A stretch of DNA of 41,230 bases, from assembly GCF_900010755.1 (NCBI RefSeq), contig NZ_CZJT01000153.1, positions 1 through 41,230 of the forward strand. Direction: 5' to 3'. The notes below the pieces were generated by a model, which worked only from the letters and a program-made list of their open reading frames with translations, did no database searches and was not told where the DNA came from. A program made the translations under genes and the position numbers. This stretch comes from Paeniglutamicibacter antarcticus (GTDB lineage: Bacteria > Actinomycetota > Actinomycetes > Actinomycetales > Micrococcaceae). Below are positions 23,585-32,182 of this stretch, piece after piece (within the stretch, counting starts at the first letter, position 1; every line of letters starts with the position of its first letter).

Positions 23585-24187
23585 ATGTTGATCGGATACG
23601 CGCGGGTCTCCACCGCGGAGCAAAATCCTGACCACCAAACGGATGCCCTGGCCCGCGCCGGTGTCGACCCGGCAAACATCTACCTCGATCATGCCAGCGG
23701 TGCCAAGGCCAGCAGGCCCGAGCTCGACAAGGCCCTCGCCTCGGCCAACCGCGCCGGCGACCAGCTGGTCATCACCAGGCTGGACAGGCTCGGGCGCTCG
23801 GTGCTCCACCTGGTGACCCTCGGTGCGGCCCTCCGGGAGCGTGGTGTGGGATTACGTGTCCTTGAGCAGGGCATCGACACCACGACCGCGGAAGGACGTG
23901 CGATGTTCGGAATGCTCTCCGTCCTGGCCGAACTCCAACGAGAACTCATCGTCGCTAACACCCGCGACGGACTCGCCGCCGCCCGCGCCCGCGGGCGAAC
24001 AGGAGGAAGACGCCCGAAGCTCACCCCCGACCAGGTCCACCACGCCCAGCAGCTCTACGACGCGGGGACCCATACGGTCCAACGCATCGCCGACCTCCTT
24101 CAGGTCCCGCGCTCCACCATCTACGGGCACCTCAACAAGGCAAGTATCGGACGGCGCCCCACCGCCAAAGCGACCCCGGAGGCTTAG
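23585..24187 (+). CDS. tnpR: Serine resolvase TnpR of the Tn3-family transposon
   Basis: A 200-residue resolvase. The nucleophilic serine is S10 in GYARVSTAEQ; other catalytic segments are RLDRLGRS and the FGMLSVLAELQRELI helix. The C-terminal helix-turn-helix is IADLLQVPRSTIYGHL. It starts with ATG 23585 next to the candidate res region. It resolves cointegrates made by TnpA and probably represses its own promoter. Its 3' 327 bp are duplicated at 18333-18665. Confidence 0.93.
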   Translation: MLIGYARVSTAEQNPDHQTDALARAGVDPANIYLDHASGAKASRPELDKALASANRAGDQLVITRLDRLGRSVLHLVTLGAALRERGVGLRVLEQGIDTTTAEGRAMFGMLSVLAELQRELIVANTRDGLAAARARGRTGGRRPKLTPDQVHHAQQLYDAGTHTVQRIADLLQVPRSTIYGHLNKASIGRRPTAKATPEA

Positions 24188-24218
24188 CGCTCAATCCGTC
24201 CCCATTACTACCAAGACC

Positions 24219-24729
24219 CCTTGCCCTCGGCGTGTCACCGGAGAAGACTTTCACCGACCAAGGCCTCACTGGTGCCAACAGGGCGCGGCCCGGACTTGGG
24301 GAAGCGCTGGCGGCCTGCCGGGGCGGTGACACCCTTGTTGTGACCAAGCTTGACCGTTTGGCCAGGTCACTGCGCGATGCAAAGGACATCGTTGATGAAC
24401 TCACCCGTCGTGAGGTCAAGCTCAGCATCGGTGGTTCCGTCCACGACCCCACTGATCCCGTGGGTAGGCTCCTTTTCAATGTCCTGGCCATGGTTGCCGA
24501 ATTCGAGGCGGACTTGATCCGTGCACGAACGCGGGAAGGCATGGCTGTCGCCAAGGCAAAGGGGAAATTGCGCGGAAAGCAGCCCAAGCTCTCCAAGAAA
24601 CAGGAAGCGCACTTGGTTTCCGTTCACCGGGCGGGAACGCACACGACTGTTGAAATTGCCGAGCTTTTCGGCGTAGCCCGTTCCACCGTCTACCGTGCCA
24701 TCAAACGCGCCGGCGACACCGCCGCTTAG
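24219..24729 (+). pseudogene. 5'-truncated serine resolvase of the second lineage
   Basis: The frame from LALGV onward (SPEKTFTDQGLTGANRARPG...) is very similar to the intact recombinase at 40499-41083 but lacks its first ~26 residues, including the catalytic ARVS serine. A GTG at 24232 could be called as a start, but the product would be inactive. The break falls right after TACCAAGACCCC, the same string that borders the other resolvase remnant, so the two resolvase lineages were joined here. Confidence 0.8.
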
Positions 24730-24777
24730 ATCCGCATAATTTCACCGTCTACGCCGGAATCGACTCCACGTACGGCG

Positions 24778-24814
24778 TTAGCGTGAATTTCCGGGGCGAT
24801 CTTCCTCAGACCCC
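24778..24814 (-). repeat. Right terminal inverted repeat of the Tn3-family transposon
   Basis: The reverse complement begins GGGGTCTGAGGAAGATCG and ends AATTCACGCTAA. AGACC follows at 24815-24819 as the target duplication. The tip and the duplication together create a tandem AGACCCC repeat. Confidence 0.9.
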
Positions 24815-24847
24815 AGACCCCACTAACGGTGAGCTTGAATCGGCATG

Positions 24848-26743
24848 CTACGCACTTCGTACCAACATCAGCGAGGTCAGCGAGACATCGTCATGTTCGT
24901 AGTCCGGCCAGAACGGTATGTCTTCATCTCTGTACTCATAGTCATCTGTGATGAGTGCGAGGGTTCCGAAGACATTGACCCGGCTGTCCAACCAGGCGTG
25001 CCAGGCTGCACGTTGCTTCCGGTGTGCTGCATATTGAACTGCGATCGCTTCGATGACCCCGAAGTATTCGGCCAGTGTGCGGAGCTTGCCAGGATTCGTG
25101 AGAACCCAACCGTCAGTTGTTCGGGTGATGAGGTTCCAAGCGTGGAGCAGTTCAAGTGCCTGTTTGGTACTGGTGGGGGAGAGTCCTGTTTCACGGGTAA
25201 TGCTGGCAGTGGTCTCTGCATCGACGGATTTTTCAATGGATTCATAAACAAGCGCTGAAACTTGGCCCAGTTCCCTGAATACCGGGCGCAAGGCATGGGT
25301 TTTACCTTTCTTCCAAGACAGGGTCTCGGCAACCACGGTATATTCCTCGGGGATCACCAGCTCATAAGCATCTGCTTGACGGCCCTTGCCTTCGCCCACC
25401 TGACGAATCAAAGCAGAAGGACCGCTGGCCAACATGCTCAATTGACGGGCGACAGTGGACTCATGGGTGCCTGTAGCCAAAGCATAAGCCCGGACACCGA
25501 ATTCCAAGATGGGGGAATCTCTCTTATGGGCGGCCTCCAGCAAAGCCCTCAGGAGAAACCGCAGGGAAAGCCCTTCACGAGTACGCAAGTGAGAACGTTC
25601 GTACAGATTCAGTACCCGTTCCCAGGATCGAAGGAACTGATGATTGGTTAGAGAGCCATTCCTTAGCCCCCCCTGTGTATTAATCTGGCTTGTGTCGTAT
25701 TTACGGCCGTACGTTCCCACGTGGTTCTTATCCGCTTGGGCGCGGCAGTAGGCTTCGGCTTTTTTCCAGTCAGAGCGCAGTGCCTTGGCTCGTTGGGTGG
25801 GAGAGTAGCGGGCATAGAAACCGGTCAGGCCGGCCCAGGTGCCATCGTTCATGCGTCGCTGCACATCAGTCAGTGACCACCCCGAGCCTGCGGCAGATGC
25901 CAACACAGCCTGGCGCGCTTCGGAAGGGGAGGCGTAGCGGGAGGTGTCGAAGGTGCCGTGGCGTCCCATTTGTTCGGCTTCGGCACGCAAGTTTGAACCG
26001 ATAGCTGTGGGCTCCTTGTGCTCTTCTGGCAGGGCAGTGGGCGCCAGTGCTGCAGCGCGGAGGTTTGTAAGTTCAGGTGCCAGTGCTGCACGCAGGAGTG
26101 CGTGGCCATGGTGGTTGTTTCGGCGTGTAGCCACGTCAACGGCCACATCGAGGGGTTGGGTCAGCGTTTGATATCCGCCGTGCTTCCAGGGAGAACCGGG
26201 CACACGGATGCACCCGCTGTATACGGACTGGTGCGGGGAAGGATCAAGGCTTGGGAAGCGCTTGGACAACGCTTCGACGGCTTCACGCGCCGTGGTGAAA
26301 TCAATGCGTTCCTGCCAGGGAATGTAGATGTGGAAGCCGCCGGAGGGGGAGGTGTCTTCAATCCATCCCAGCCCGCACTGGGTCAACAGTATTTTCAGTC
26401 CAACCAGATCGGCTGCCACATCGCCGCGACCGGCGTCGAAGTCCAAGCAGAAAGCCGCCACGCGGCCGTCCTTACCTGTGACCATCACGGCCGCCGGAAA
26501 ATGAGGAAGGTCAGGGGTCAAAGTGCGGGTGTTTTTGGTGAAGTAGTTGCGTCCGCCATCCTTGGAAAGTCGAACCTTTGGCTGACCAGCAAGAGCTGAG
26601 GCGAGTGCCTTCCACTGAGCAGCTGCGCGAGCTTTATCGGACTCACTATCTGACTGTGCGCGGGCGCTGTGAGGCAAGACACGCGGGGGAGTCGAGGCCT
26701 CAGGTATTGGTTCCAAAACAGATCTGTGTAAACTGGTGTGCAT
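24848..26743 (-). CDS. Plasmid replication initiator with primase-polymerase-like domain
   Basis: A 631-residue Rep-type protein. The N-terminal third resembles an archaeo-eukaryotic primase domain: the metal pair D101-x-D103 in AFCLDFDAGRGD, SGGFHIYIPW with H138, then a conserved VYSGCIRVPGSPWKHGG. The middle and C-terminal parts contain helix-turn-helix-like segments (GTHESTVARQLSMLA; TASITRETGLSPTSTKQALELL), consistent with origin binding. I chose the ATG at 26743 because AAGGA lies 9 bp upstream; the upstream in-frame ATGs at 26788 and 26752 lack good sites. The leader carries a predicted antisense RNA. The 3' end lies 29 bp from the transposon's target duplication. Confidence 0.75.
   Translation of the reverse strand: MHTSLHRSVLEPIPEASTPPRVLPHSARAQSDSESDKARAAAQWKALASALAGQPKVRLSKDGGRNYFTKNTRTLTPDLPHFPAAVMVTGKDGRVAAFCLDFDAGRGDVAADLVGLKILLTQCGLGWIEDTSPSGGFHIYIPWQERIDFTTAREAVEALSKRFPSLDPSPHQSVYSGCIRVPGSPWKHGGYQTLTQPLDVAVDVATRRNNHHGHALLRAALAPELTNLRAAALAPTALPEEHKEPTAIGSNLRAEAEQMGRHGTFDTSRYASPSEARQAVLASAAGSGWSLTDVQRRMNDGTWAGLTGFYARYSPTQRAKALRSDWKKAEAYCRAQADKNHVGTYGRKYDTSQINTQGGLRNGSLTNHQFLRSWERVLNLYERSHLRTREGLSLRFLLRALLEAAHKRDSPILEFGVRAYALATGTHESTVARQLSMLASGPSALIRQVGEGKGRQADAYELVIPEEYTVVAETLSWKKGKTHALRPVFRELGQVSALVYESIEKSVDAETTASITRETGLSPTSTKQALELLHAWNLITRTTDGWVLTNPGKLRTLAEYFGVIEAIAVQYAAHRKQRAAWHAWLDSRVNVFGTLALITDDYEYRDEDIPFWPDYEHDDVSLTSLMLVRSA
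26707..26734 (+). promoter_or_regulatory. Antisense promoter in the rep leader
   Basis: TTGGTT (26707-26712) and TAAACT (26729-26734) are separated by 16 bp and point against rep, inside its first codons. Transcription from here would start near 26741 and read across the rep ribosome-binding site. Confidence 0.5.
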
Positions 26744-26866
26744 AAGCAGCATTCCTTGCAAAAGGGTGTAGCTATGGAAGCTAGTCACTTATATCCCGCC
26801 AAGAATGTTCAGTGACTAGCTTGGAAACTTGAGTGAAGGCCCGCCTAGTGCGGGCCTTCTTCATTT
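26741..26866 (+). ncRNA. Predicted countertranscribed RNA controlling rep
   Basis: A transcript from the promoter above would be about 125 nt. It would contain a 12-bp stem (AAGCTAGTCACT at 26778-26789 with AGTGACTAGCTT at 26811-26822, 21-nt loop). It would end at a strong terminator (stem 26835-26859, tail TTCATTT). It is complementary to the rep leader, including its ribosome-binding site. Antisense control of Rep synthesis is a common copy-number mechanism; this instance is inferred from layout alone. Confidence 0.5.
26835..26866 (+). terminator. Intrinsic terminator on the plus strand
   Basis: GAAGGCCCGC-CTAGT-GCGGGCCTTC followed by TTCATTT. The T-rich tail is on the plus side only, so it ends rightward transcription, opposite to rep. 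Its last two bases overlap the stop of the RHH gene. Confidence 0.75.
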
Positions 26867-27092
26867 AAGAAGCGCGGACGATCGGCAACTCCTCTTGAAT
26901 CTTCAGAATGCTTAGGTCAACAGTAGAAAGATGAGCGGCCACAAGTTCCGCCACATAGTCGCTAACGGTTTGCCCGCTAGCTTCGGCCACAATTTCTAGT
27001 TGATTCGCCGTATCGACAGGCATGCGAGAGCCAACGAGCTTGCGATCGCCTTTGCTCTTTCTGCCGCCCCTACGTGCGTTTGAGATAGCCAT
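26865..27092 (-). CDS. Small ribbon-helix-helix protein upstream of rep
   Basis: A 75-residue basic protein starting MAISNARRGGRKSKGDRKL. The core GSRMPVDTANQLEIVAEASG and QTVSDYVAELVAAHLS fit an Arc/CopG-like ribbon-helix-helix. The frame extends upstream to 27239 but that part is non-homologous in character, so I use the ATG at 27092. It lies between the conjugation ATPase gene and rep on the same strand and could repress rep or the conjugation operon. It has no strong ribosome-binding site. Confidence 0.6.
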   Translation of the reverse strand: MAISNARRGGRKSKGDRKLVGSRMPVDTANQLEIVAEASGQTVSDYVAELVAAHLSTVDLSILKIQEELPIVRAS

Positions 27093-27190
27093 ACAACCAT
27101 TGAATCGGTAACTGATACCGATTGCGTGGAGATTCAAGCCGTGTCGTGCCTTTTCAGATGATATTTCACCCAGACTCAAGATGACGACAC

Positions 27191-28660
27191 CTACTTGCCG
27201 CTCAACCCGTTTGCCACTGCAGCCGCGGCGGCAAGCCAAGCGCGTTGCGTTGCAGGGCGTAGCGCTTCGTAAGAAATCTGCCCGTCAACAAGTGCGGGAT
27301 CATGGGGGATCTGCACCGCTTGCCGCCCCAGGGCTTCATAGCCGTGGGCCACGTGTTCCAAATCGGCGCGAGTCGCCTTGGGGTCAGCTTGCGAAATGAC
27401 TGCCACTGCTTCACGGGCGAGCCTCGCCGAGTGTTCGTTGCGCTCTGCCAGCGCTTCCAGGAGCAGTGCACCGGCTTCGGCATGGTCGTTGCGGGTTGTG
27501 GTGGCCACGACGATTTGATCGGCAAGGTCGATCATGCGCAACCACATGGGGTCTGATTCGTCGTTGCCGCTGTCAATGAAGATCAGTCGGTAGTACTTGG
27601 CAGCTACGGCGTGGATGGCATCCACGTCGGCCGGCTCCACGCGTTGCTCGTGGGCCAGCGCCATCGGCTTGGAACGCAGCACATCGAATTTGTCCCGGGT
27701 TTGGTGGTGCACGAAGTGCGCCAGGTCTGCGGACTGTGCCCCGGTACCCAATAGCTTTTCTGACTGGGGGAGTAAGTCGAGCAAGGTTGCCTCGTGTGGG
27801 CCTTGCTCGGTGCGCCAGCCAAGGGTTCCCCGGGTTTGGTTGTTATCCCAAGCAAGCACTCCTGCCCCTCCGTAGCGGGCAAATATGGCGCTCAACAGTA
27901 CGGTGGTTGGGGTCTTTCCTGCGCCGCCTTTACCGTTCACGATGGCAATAGTGCGTGGGCCGGGCCAATGCTGGCTGACAGCCTGCACGTCGCCGCGTTC
28001 TGCCCGCTCGTCCTCGCTGGGAGCCATCCGCATTCCCATGCGCGTGAGGCTCCCGCGCCATCCCTTGGAAGCGGGCTCTTCGACCTGTTCCTTGGTCAGG
28101 AAGCTCTGGCGGACCTCACGGCGCGTACTGGCGGGAGCTAGCTGCTGATCTTCCCCGGTGCCGTTTTCGGGCCTCGTGGGTGCCTTCTGGGTGAAGGGAT
28201 TTGCCGCCTTCGTCGCAGGGGAGGGCGCCGATAACCCGCTGGTTTCAGGTACGGAGGTCTTGGGGGCCGTGGTTGCTTTGCGAACCGGCTTGGCGCTGGT
28301 GCTCTGCTGCTCTGGCTCGGGGGCCTGTGCGGATTCCGCGGGAGGACTCTTTCGCTTGCGCATGGGCGCGGCGGTGGTTTCGGCGGCTTCCTCTTGCACT
28401 ACTCGAGAACTATTCTCCGTGTCGGGATCTACGGTGCCGTCCGGGTGGACTTTGACTGGCCAGGTTCCTTGTTCATCGGTCATGAGAGCACGCACAGGCG
28501 TACCCTGACTGGTGGCATGGGCTACCACGAGGGCTAGGGTCTTGGCGCGTACTTCGTCCTCGTTTGCAGCCTCGAAGTCGTGGGTTTGATCCTCAATAAT
28601 GACCGTGGCCGTTCCGTCTGCATTGACCGTGGCTTCAATGATGTTTTCGGTGGTGCTCAT
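27191..28660 (-). CDS. MinD/ParA-like ATPase of the conjugation locus
   Basis: A 489-residue protein. Residues 1-80 form a small beta-rich domain, and 85-235 are Pro/Ala/Thr-rich and probably disordered. From 236 comes a P-loop ATPase: deviant Walker A NGKGGAGKTPTT (K244-T250), YYRLIFIDSGNDESD as the switch/Walker B region, then DQIVVATTTRNDHAEAGALL. Similar long-tailed ATPases accompany conjugation and type VII-like secretion genes in actinobacteria. It is last in the leftward conjugation operon before the RHH gene. A role in positioning or regulating the transfer machine is inferred. Confidence 0.7.
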   Translation of the reverse strand: MSTTENIIEATVNADGTATVIIEDQTHDFEAANEDEVRAKTLALVVAHATSQGTPVRALMTDEQGTWPVKVHPDGTVDPDTENSSRVVQEEAAETTAAPMRKRKSPPAESAQAPEPEQQSTSAKPVRKATTAPKTSVPETSGLSAPSPATKAANPFTQKAPTRPENGTGEDQQLAPASTRREVRQSFLTKEQVEEPASKGWRGSLTRMGMRMAPSEDERAERGDVQAVSQHWPGPRTIAIVNGKGGAGKTPTTVLLSAIFARYGGAGVLAWDNNQTRGTLGWRTEQGPHEATLLDLLPQSEKLLGTGAQSADLAHFVHHQTRDKFDVLRSKPMALAHEQRVEPADVDAIHAVAAKYYRLIFIDSGNDESDPMWLRMIDLADQIVVATTTRNDHAEAGALLLEALAERNEHSARLAREAVAVISQADPKATRADLEHVAHGYEALGRQAVQIPHDPALVDGQISYEALRPATQRAWLAAAAAVANGLSGK

Positions 28661-28714
28661 GGTGTTCTCTCTTTCTGTGAAGGAGTGAAATTCTCGTGAA
28701 TGTGGCTAGGGGAT

Positions 28715-29275
28715 TTACTGGCTAGAGGCCGTGTAGTCCCTGATTTTGTATGGTGCTTTGTCGGTGAAGGTGAAGAAGAACGTTGTTTTGCCCTCGCCCG
28801 CGTAGGTTTCGCCATCTGCGGTGACCCATTGCCACGTCGCATTCACGGCAATGCTGTTTTGCTCGTGGTGCGCGGTTTCGATTTTGACGTTGGGTTGGCT
28901 GGTCGCTTTCTTGGCGGCCGCGTTCAACCATTCCTCGCCGGTTGCCGGGCGCTCGGGGGCGCTAACTTCCTTGGCTCGTTCTGCGGTCATGAGTTTGCGG
29001 GCGCGCATTTCTGCGTCGGTGCGGTTGAAGTCCTTGGCCGGGTTCCAGGTCGTCATGATCTTGGCCGCTTCAAGGGCAAGGGCAACTTTCGCCGGATCTT
29101 CGCTGGCATGGCCAGCCTCGTGGCCCTCGGCGCTGGGGCTGGCACTTGTCGCTGCTGGTGGGGCTGGGGTGCTAGCCGGCCCCGGTCCAGGTTCGTCGTT
29201 GGCTGGAACGCAACCACTCAAGGTGAGGGCCAATCCGACGAATGCTGAGGTGATGATGAGCAGGGTTCGTTTCAT
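28715..29275 (-). CDS. Predicted lipoprotein of the conjugation locus
   Basis: A 186-residue protein with a lipoprotein signal: MKRTLLIITSAFVGLALTLS then Cys22 (lipobox L-S-G-C). A Pro/Ala-rich stalk follows and then a compact domain ending in TFFFTFTDKAPYKIRDY. The start overlaps the preceding stop (TAATG), so it is coupled to the lytic transglycosylase gene. It would sit on the outer face of the membrane, perhaps as a scaffold of the transfer channel. No enzyme motif is visible. Confidence 0.75.
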   Translation of the reverse strand: MKRTLLIITSAFVGLALTLSGCVPANDEPGPGPASTPAPPAATSASPSAEGHEAGHASEDPAKVALALEAAKIMTTWNPAKDFNRTDAEMRARKLMTAERAKEVSAPERPATGEEWLNAAAKKATSQPNVKIETAHHEQNSIAVNATWQWVTADGETYAGEGKTTFFFTFTDKAPYKIRDYTASSQ

Positions 29276-30396
29276 TAGATTTTCACCTTTTGCTGTCTCA
29301 GGATCGGTAGTGGGTCAATGGTTTTTCCGTTGTTGACCGCCGGGCGATCAAACACCGATGTTTTGGGGTCGTTGATTTGGAAGTGCACATGAATGCCGCT
29401 GGAATTTCCGGTGGCACCGGGCTTTCCCAGCGGGGTTCCTTTCTTCACCACGTCACCGGTTTTGACCAGTAGCGACTGATCCATAGCTTCATGGAACTCA
29501 AAGACGAGATACGGGGCTTCGGTCATCTGAGCGAAAATATAGTTGCCGTAGACACCGTAGAGCCGGTCTGGGGAGCCGACGCTGACGTAGGTGATTTTCA
29601 TGTCCGTGGGTGCGTAGAAGAAGGGTTCTGATCCGGCGAGGTCGATTCCTTCGTGATACATCAGATATGGCTGGCCCGCACAGCTAGACAAGGGGCAAGG
29701 CCTTGAGCCGAAACCGGAGGTGAGGCGTGAGCCTGGGAGTGGGTGTGCCCATTCACCGGCTTGCAGATCCCCGAAGTCGAAACCACCTGGTGCTTCGCAG
29801 GTGGAAGAAAACTCAAGTTGAGCTTTCTTCATGATTTTTTCGACGTATTCCTGGGTTTCAGCAAAGGGTGGAATTCCGCCGAATTTCTTCACGTTGCCGG
29901 GTCCTGCGTTGTAGGCCGCAAGGGTGAGTTTGACCTTTTGGTTCTCACTGGTGGCCATATCGGCCACGAAATCGGTGAGGTGCTTCATGTAGCGGCCTTG
30001 GGCATCGATGGCGGCAAAGGGATCGAATACGTCTTTTCCGTTGCCCCAGGCTGCCCAGGTGCCGGGCATGAACTGGGTGAGGCCAGCGGCTCCAACGGGG
30101 GATTGGGCTTTGGGGTTCCAATTGGATTCTTGCTGGATCTGCGCGGCAATGATTCCGGTGGGTAGCCCTGCTGTTTTGGCGGCCTTCCCTACAGCTTCTC
30201 GATACTGCTCAGGGATACTCACTTGTGGTTTGTCGGTGTCCCCTGCGGCGACACCTTCAATGACGCATTGGCCGTTGGGGTCTACCTCGGGTTCATCGTC
30301 TGATCCCAGAAAGAGCAACACCGGAGTGACGACAAGCAACATCAAAGCCAGCACTCCTGCGATCACGAGTTTTGCTGATCCTCCGCTTTCTTCCAT
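29275..30396 (-). CDS. Lytic transglycosylase fused to M23-type endopeptidase
   Basis: A 373-residue cell-wall enzyme. There is one N-terminal membrane anchor (residues ~9-31). The SLT domain carries its catalytic glutamate E90 in QIQQESNWNPKAQS, with GAAGLTQFMPGTW and LAAYNAGPGNVKKFGG following. The C-terminal LytM/M23 domain has H248-x3-D252 (HEGIDLA) and H336-x-H338 (GIHVHFQI). This is the VirB1-type enzyme that opens peptidoglycan for the mating channel of Gram-positive conjugation systems. It is co-translated with the lipoprotein gene. Confidence 0.92.
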   Translation of the reverse strand: MEESGGSAKLVIAGVLALMLLVVTPVLLFLGSDDEPEVDPNGQCVIEGVAAGDTDKPQVSIPEQYREAVGKAAKTAGLPTGIIAAQIQQESNWNPKAQSPVGAAGLTQFMPGTWAAWGNGKDVFDPFAAIDAQGRYMKHLTDFVADMATSENQKVKLTLAAYNAGPGNVKKFGGIPPFAETQEYVEKIMKKAQLEFSSTCEAPGGFDFGDLQAGEWAHPLPGSRLTSGFGSRPCPLSSCAGQPYLMYHEGIDLAGSEPFFYAPTDMKITYVSVGSPDRLYGVYGNYIFAQMTEAPYLVFEFHEAMDQSLLVKTGDVVKKGTPLGKPGATGNSSGIHVHFQINDPKTSVFDRPAVNNGKTIDPLPILRQQKVKI

Positions 30397-30410
30397 GGTC
30401 TCTCACCCCC

Positions 30411-31871
30411 TTACTGCGTGCGGTTTGAGCGGTAAACGATGGTGTTTTCTAGCTGTGTTGCCACTAGATACACGGCATCGTTGGTGACGAGTTCAGGGGC
30501 CGGATCTTCGGTGCGGTAGTTATTCCACTTCTGCATTTGTGCTTCGGGGGCGGTTAGATCCATCGTGACGGGGCCACTGTTGGTGTTCGCGTAGATGGTG
30601 TTTCCGTGCACGCTGGTGATTGATGCAGATTTCAAATCCACTAGTGCGGTGTTGGTTCCGTAGCGCACGCCCACAGTGCCAATGGCTGCGCTCTGGGTGT
30701 TCTTGTCTACGAAAAGGTCATCGGTTGCACTGGGTATGGCCCGTGGTTGACTCGTGGCGGTGAGCTGCCCGGTGTTGGTGTCGAGCACTCCCATGAGCCG
30801 TATGCCTTCATCCCAGGCAAGCAGTAGGTGCGACTGATCAAGAGACCACACACGGCTTGGATACCTGGTGGCTCCCTCGGGGGCAGTGAAGCTTTTCTCG
30901 GCGGTGATGGTCCCGTGGTTATCCAGGGTGTAGATCTTGTTTGCACTCACGGTCGTGATACTGCCCTCGGCAGTGGTGTTCAAGACGATAGATCCGGGGG
31001 GAATCATCACGTTGTGAAGCTTCCCGGCCCCATCGGGTATCCGGATATACCAGTCTCCAAGGTCGATGTAGGGAAGACCTGTGTCGGTTCGTGCGCTCAG
31101 TCCCGCATCCAGGGGGATAACGGTGGGGGAGACGCTGTAGGTGTCAGGTGGCATGGTGATTGGCCAGAGCCGTAACTCTTGCCCCACGACCGCTGCATAC
31201 ACGTTTTGTCCGGCCCAGGTGGTTTGATGCACCTCGTGCAGGTTTTCCGGGGCTTTGGCACCACGCCACACCGGTTGCCCGGTTTCAGGATTGCGTGCGG
31301 TCATCGATCCATCTGGATCTGCTGTCAATAGACGCTCTGCGCTGATCAGGTTCACGGTACTGCCGGTGGCCACCGGGTGGCTCCACGCCGCTGTCAGTGT
31401 GTGCTGGGGTGGTGGTGCCGCTGGAAGTGTTGCACCCACGCCTTCGGGAATATAGGCCGGGGCTTGGGCTTGAGGTTGGTTGGCCACGACAACGGCGGCT
31501 GTTATACCCCCGAGGGTGAGCACTGCAAGAGTGCTCACCCCGGCGAACATCAGGCGCTTATTGCGCCTCGTTTTGCGCTCCATGCGAGCTTGGTCGGCTT
31601 CTTGCTGCTCGGAAAGGTCTATGACTTCGCCAGCTGCAGAAACGATCATGTCCCAGGAATTGTCTGTTGAAGCGTCAATGGCGCGAACGCGCACGACACC
31701 TAGGTGATGCCGGTTGAGCTTGGAGACCACTGCCGCGACACCTGCCGCCACGAAATCATCTTCGTCAGCCACGGGTACCTCGGCTCCGTCGAGGGTCACA
31801 GCCTGGGAACCCGCGCTGAATTGCAGCGTATAGACAGGGAAGGCTGGAACCTTCTGGGGATCAGTCGTCAT
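30411..31871 (-). CDS. Membrane-anchored beta-propeller-like protein
   Basis: A 486-residue protein with a cytoplasmic N-terminal domain (~100 residues), one membrane helix (LMFAGVSTLAVLTLGGITAAV), and a long extracytoplasmic region of repeated beta-strand units with Asp/Gly turns, resembling a PQQ-type propeller (LLTADPDGSMTARNPETG). Such proteins recur in actinobacterial conjugation loci; their function is unknown. I chose the ATG at 31871, preceded by GGTGAGG and overlapping the HTH gene by 11 bp; an ATG at 31895 is also in frame. Confidence 0.7.
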   Translation of the reverse strand: MTTDPQKVPAFPVYTLQFSAGSQAVTLDGAEVPVADEDDFVAAGVAAVVSKLNRHHLGVVRVRAIDASTDNSWDMIVSAAGEVIDLSEQQEADQARMERKTRRNKRLMFAGVSTLAVLTLGGITAAVVVANQPQAQAPAYIPEGVGATLPAAPPPQHTLTAAWSHPVATGSTVNLISAERLLTADPDGSMTARNPETGQPVWRGAKAPENLHEVHQTTWAGQNVYAAVVGQELRLWPITMPPDTYSVSPTVIPLDAGLSARTDTGLPYIDLGDWYIRIPDGAGKLHNVMIPPGSIVLNTTAEGSITTVSANKIYTLDNHGTITAEKSFTAPEGATRYPSRVWSLDQSHLLLAWDEGIRLMGVLDTNTGQLTATSQPRAIPSATDDLFVDKNTQSAAIGTVGVRYGTNTALVDLKSASITSVHGNTIYANTNSGPVTMDLTAPEAQMQKWNNYRTEDPAPELVTNDAVYLVATQLENTIVYRSNRTQ

Positions 31872-32118
31872 CTGCCTCACCGCTGGTTGGGTCATGTACC
31901 GGATCGTTCAATTCGTCACTGTGGAGCAGAAAGGCACGCAGGTCTTCTTTGCGGAAGCGACGGACACGTGGTCCCACCGAGATGGATTTCAAGCCAAACT
32001 TTTGGCTCCATTTCAGGATCGTGCCCGTCTTGACGCGCATGAGTTCGGCAATCTCTTCGGTGGTAGCGAGGTCCGGTAGTTGCTCCAGAAGGCTGTCCAC
32101 TGCTGCGGGATCATTCAT
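31861..32118 (-). CDS. Helix-turn-helix protein heading the leftward conjugation operon
   Basis: An 85-residue protein with an excisionase/MerR-like winged helix: LATTEEIAELMRVKTGTILK, then SVGPRVRRFRKEDLRAFL. It starts at ATG 32118 behind GGAGAAGTGAAG. It is the first gene of the leftward operon and lies beside the palindrome in the divergent promoter region, so it is the most likely regulator of both operons. The frame runs open upstream to 32529 but only because it is antisense to the DUF6668-type gene. Confidence 0.8.
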   Translation of the reverse strand: MNDPAAVDSLLEQLPDLATTEEIAELMRVKTGTILKWSQKFGLKSISVGPRVRRFRKEDLRAFLLHSDELNDPVHDPTSGEADDD

Positions 32119-32182
32119 CTTCACTTCTCCAATGTGCGTGATGGGAGCCAATCGAGTCAACGCATTTAAGCCTATTTTTGGA

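Larger units (their letters stand above)
18666..24814 (+). mobile_element. Complete Tn3-family transposon with SMR efflux cargo
   Basis: The 37-bp terminal inverted repeats at 18666-18702 and 24778-24814 (tip GGGGTCTG, inner end AATTCACGCTAA) agree at 34 positions. The flanking 5-bp target duplication AGACC is present at 18661-18665 and 24815-24819. Contents in order: tnpA, a 317-bp tail region, an SMR gene pair and TetR regulator in reverse orientation, a res-like region, tnpR, and a resolvase pseudogene. The duplicated target and intact ends indicate direct transposition into the plasmid, next to an older resolvase remnant. Confidence 0.9.
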
